Shown: piece after piece, positions 54,281 to 56,505 of the stretch
How positions within the stretch are numbered: position 1 is the stretch's first letter
Layout of the letters: each line of letters begins with the position of its first letter
NCBI GenBank assembly: GCA_036562185.1
Contig: DATCKN010000063.1
Location: 1 to 56,505 of the forward strand
Direction of reading: 5' to 3'
Length of the DNA stretch: 56,505 nt
Origin: Thermoclostridium sp036562185
GTDB taxonomy: Bacteria; Bacillota; Clostridia; DSM-8532
Notes under the pieces: generated by a model
The model's database searches: none
What the model was told of the DNA's origin: nothing
What the model saw: the letters and a program-made list of their open reading frames with translations, nothing else
Made by a program: the position numbers and the translations under genes

Positions 54281-54314
54281 GTTTTTGAACGGTTTCAGTT
54301 CGGGTAATCGCATT

Positions 54315-54350
54315 AAAAAAGAGTTTGCACAATAATATGCAAACTCTCTC
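54315..54350 (-). terminator. Terminator of the LarA-family gene
   Basis: AGAGTTTGCA and TGCAAACTCT form a perfect 10-bp stem; the T-run is on the minus strand. Nearly the same stem sequence occurs in the terminator at 47782. It may also stop the convergent AraC-type gene. Confidence 0.8.
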
Positions 54351-54382
54351 TGTTCAATATTAAGGTTATGTCCGGCATCAGT

Positions 54383-55657
54383 TTATTTTCCTTTAACAGA
54401 CCAAAGCCCCAGTGCAGGATTTGATATATAAAAGTATGTTTCTTCGCTGCCTTCATAATAACCATCGGTAATGCCTTCGGGCTTATATTTCCTTTCGGCT
54501 TCTTCATATGGCATGTAGTTAAACCCTACACCCTCCACTTCTTCCCGTGTCAAATGCCTGACAGCATATGTGATGGTGAACCTCCCGTCACTTGAGCCAT
54601 GGATTAAATGAGCGGCTGCTGACGGGTTTTCCTGGAGGTCGGCATTTTCATTGTATTTTTTCAGGGTGTTTTCCCTGCCCTTATATCCGTACTTTCTGAT
54701 CAATTTGTCAATATTCTCATCTTCTCCGAATTTTTTTACACCCGGCGCCAGAATGATAAGTTCGCCGCCGTCAGCCATTGCCATACGGGTGCGGTATATG
54801 GCCTTATTTCCAAGCCACGTGCTCTTAAATTCCCTTGGATCAAGGTATACTACTGCCTTCTGAATGGGCTTGTCAAGCCATATTAAATTCTTTTCACGGC
54901 TAAGTTCAACAGCCGCTTCAAAAACCTTTCTGCTGTTGCCTGCAAAAACGCCTTCAATTTTTACCACGTCATGGGAAGCTGTGGTTACGGTTAATATATA
55001 AACTAATGGAAGATTATTCAAAAAATGCTCCTGGGCATAGTCAAAAACTTTTCTGACAGGAGAATGATCCTTGCCCATAATACGTTCCATCCCGAAAACA
55101 GCTCCCAGTATATGGCTGTGGTTTATCGTATCCTTACCGCCGCATCCTACCAGTAAATTCTTTGTATAATTTGCCATCCCGACAACTTCGTGAGGAACAA
55201 CCTGGCCAATTGACAGGATCAGGTCATATGAAGGATCCAATAGGCGCTTGTTTATTTCAATCGGGACAGGATTGTTTATAAGGCCTTCGGATACTTCTGA
55301 CACAAAACTTGCAGGTACCTCGCCGATTCGGACTACATCTTCCCTCCAGTTATGTGTAATAACCTTGTCAAAGGGCACCACTCCTTCAAAGAAAGCATCG
55401 ATCTGTTCTCTTGACATGGGATCATGAGTACCCAATGCCGGCATGATGTCCACCTGTACCGTATCCTTAAGCTTTGAATAAATCATTGCAGTTATTTTTC
55501 CCGCCCCTGAATGCATGCGTGTAAAATCAGGAGGAAGCAGCAAAATCTTCTTCAAAGGCTTTTTACCGGCTTCGTTTAACACATCATCAAGGATAGACTG
55601 AAGTTCTTCATTTGTTACACCATTATTTGAATTTGCAGTTTTTATTATATCTTTCAT
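54383..55657 (-). CDS. LarA-family (nickel-pincer lactate racemase-like) protein
   Basis: 424 residues from the ATG at 55657 (AAGGA upstream); the open frame runs up to 55804 but only through repeat copy D. PPDFTRMHSGAG corresponds to the LarA substrate motif, and GTHDPM (His78), VVPHEVVGMANYTKNLLVG (His156, Lys166) and the His at 182 keep the 10- and 16-residue spacing of His174-Lys184-His200 in Lactobacillus plantarum LarA, the residues that hold the nickel-pincer cofactor. Many homologues racemise or epimerise other 2-hydroxy acids, so the substrate is uncertain. No larB/C/E genes are near. gnd upstream suggests a sugar-acid link. Confidence 0.85.
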   Translation of the reverse strand: MKDIIKTANSNNGVTNEELQSILDDVLNEAGKKPLKKILLLPPDFTRMHSGAGKITAMIYSKLKDTVQVDIMPALGTHDPMSREQIDAFFEGVVPFDKVITHNWREDVVRIGEVPASFVSEVSEGLINNPVPIEINKRLLDPSYDLILSIGQVVPHEVVGMANYTKNLLVGCGGKDTINHSHILGAVFGMERIMGKDHSPVRKVFDYAQEHFLNNLPLVYILTVTTASHDVVKIEGVFAGNSRKVFEAAVELSREKNLIWLDKPIQKAVVYLDPREFKSTWLGNKAIYRTRMAMADGGELIILAPGVKKFGEDENIDKLIRKYGYKGRENTLKKYNENADLQENPSAAAHLIHGSSDGRFTITYAVRHLTREEVEGVGFNYMPYEEAERKYKPEGITDGYYEGSEETYFYISNPALGLWSVKGK

Positions 55658-55730
55658 ACTAACCATCCTTATTGGCTTATTGGCTAATTCGCAAAATTTC
55701 ACCGATATACCGAAATTTAACAAGACTGAT

Positions 55731-55990
55731 AAACCCGCAGCATCCCCCGTATGCAACATTGCCCATACCTGTTTTGCTGCCGTACCGGTATGGCTATTGT
55801 GCAATGCAAGGAAACTTACATCGGAACGGGTATATATACTTCCTATTGCAAGTCCTGCCTGCTTAAGGCCGGACTACACAGCTCTTGCAAGTGAAGCTTC
55901 TGTTTCAGGCATCGCACAATAGCCTTTGCACTTAAAGAATTTACAGGCTCCGAAAACACAAATGCCGGAAAGGGGATGCTTTGAATTCAG
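55731..55990 (-). repeat. Repeat family copy D (foldback arms without the 196-nt core)
   Basis: GGCTATTGTGCAATGC (55792-55807) and GCATCGCACAATAGCC (55909-55924) are inverted copies with one mismatch and match the arm ends of the element at 5769 and 6148. The left arm shares CGCAGCATC and GCAATGCAAGGAAACTTA with 5711-5794; the right arm shares CACAGCTCTTGCAA, GTTTC.GGCAT and CCGGAAAG.GATGCT with 6112-6190. The core is absent. This element supplies most of the 410 bp between gnd and the LarA gene, so any promoter for the latter lies within or beside it. Confidence 0.78.
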
Positions 55991-56067
55991 CCATTAAGTT
56001 TTTAAAGTACACATTAAGGTTATTGCGAATCAGCGATATTTTAATTTTTTACTCCATTCACCGGACT

Positions 56068-56505
56068 TTATACATTATATGTTGAAGCAGAGGTGCTTCC
56101 ACCTTCACCGGTCCAGTTGGTATGGAAGAATACTCCTCTTTCTTTGTCAACCCTTTCATAGGTATGGGCACCGAAATAATCCCGCTGTGCCTGCAGCAGG
56201 TTAGCCGGCAGTCTTTCGCTCCTGTATCCGTCATAATAACACAATGCTGACGTAAATGCCGGAACAGGTATACCATTGGTTAATGCAATTGATGTAACCC
56301 TTCTCCAGCTATCCTGAGCTTTTTCCACTCTTTCCTTAAAGAACGGATCCAATAACAGGTTTGTGAGCTCGGGATTCCTGTCAAAAGCTTCTTTAATCTT
56401 GCCGAGGAACCTGGAACGGATAATGCATCCGCCGCGCCACATCAGGGCAATACCGCCATAGTTCAGATTCCATCCGTATGTTTTTGCAGCTGCGCGCATT
56501 AAAGT
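56068..56505 (-). CDS. gnd: 6-phosphogluconate dehydrogenase, C-terminal part (5' end outside window)
   Basis: 145 codons remain before the window edge, ending in TAA at 56068-56070. NYGGIALMWRGGCIIRSRFL, PAFTSALCYYDGYRSERLPANLLQAQRDYFGAHTYER and FHTNWTGEGG are the conserved C-terminal substrate-binding and tail segments of decarboxylating 6-phosphogluconate dehydrogenase. It converts 6-phosphogluconate to ribulose 5-phosphate with NADP+. The frame continues past the edge (TLMRAAAKTYG), so the internal Met is not a start. No clear terminator follows. Confidence 0.94.
   Translation of the reverse strand, partial: TLMRAAAKTYGWNLNYGGIALMWRGGCIIRSRFLGKIKEAFDRNPELTNLLLDPFFKERVEKAQDSWRRVTSIALTNGIPVPAFTSALCYYDGYRSERLPANLLQAQRDYFGAHTYERVDKERGVFFHTNWTGEGGSTSASTYNV

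Noticed and set aside
1..56505. CRISPR arrays, tRNA or rRNA genes, prophage
   Set aside because: No regularly spaced repeats, no tRNA-like cloverleaf or rRNA sequence, and no phage structural genes were seen in the window.

Overview
The window comes from a spore-forming, Gram-positive clostridial (Firmicutes) chromosome. The sequence shows spoIIE, spoVG and spoVT, a large-type SRP RNA with an Alu domain, the conserved block spoVG-glmU-prs-pth-mfd-prsA-spoVT, and strong AGGAGG-type ribosome binding sites with several TTG/GTG starts. The GH88 enzyme, the two oligosaccharide/peptide ABC importers and a LarA-type protein suggest a saccharolytic, perhaps plant-polysaccharide-using, relative of Acetivibrio/Thermoclostridium; the genus is inference.

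Layout. 1-5.1 kb: end of a chemotaxis receptor, then a minus-strand operon of a type II topoisomerase pair (B then A subunit) and a nitroreductase. 5.1-6.3 kb: a gene-free 1.2 kb holding a mosaic foldback repeat; shorter relatives occur at 29.7 kb and 55.8 kb. 6.3-11.9 kb: clpX, clpP, tig and a PAS/HD-GYP signalling protein. 12.1-13.6 kb: SRP RNA and a divergent GH88 unsaturated glucuronyl hydrolase. 13.7-22.7 kb: housekeeping/sporulation block (spoVT, prsA-like foldase, mfd, pth, prs, glmU, spoVG). 23-29.5 kb: murC, spoIIE, a small Cys-containing protein, pcrA. 30-34.3 kb: TagA-type glycosyltransferase, a DUF3810-type membrane protein, and an exported FAD-oxidoreductase-like/SLH-like protein with a secreted partner. 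34.5-39.5 kb: EndoA/MazF toxin (no antitoxin beside it), alr, the NAD(P)HX repair enzyme, a rubredoxin-like protein, an RluA-family pseudouridine synthase. 39.7-45.8 kb: oppBCDF-A peptide importer behind a consensus promoter. 46.2-54.3 kb: a beta-propeller lipoprotein, a group II intron relic, an LplABC-type sugar importer and its membrane-bound AraC regulator. 54.4-56.5 kb: a LarA-family protein and the 3' part of gnd.

Regulatory sites readable directly include a near-perfect sigma-H promoter for spoVG, a perfect sigma-G promoter for spoVT, a Spo0A-type promoter candidate with 21-bp spacing for spoIIE, and sigma-A promoters for SRP RNA, tig, pcrA, opp, endoA, murC, parE and the AraC gene.

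The most unusual items are the modular foldback repeat family with a 196-nt core whose ends are complementary and which offers competing hairpins, a class IIC-like group II intron 5' relic sitting directly behind a terminator, and the exported flavoprotein-like/secreted protein gene pair.
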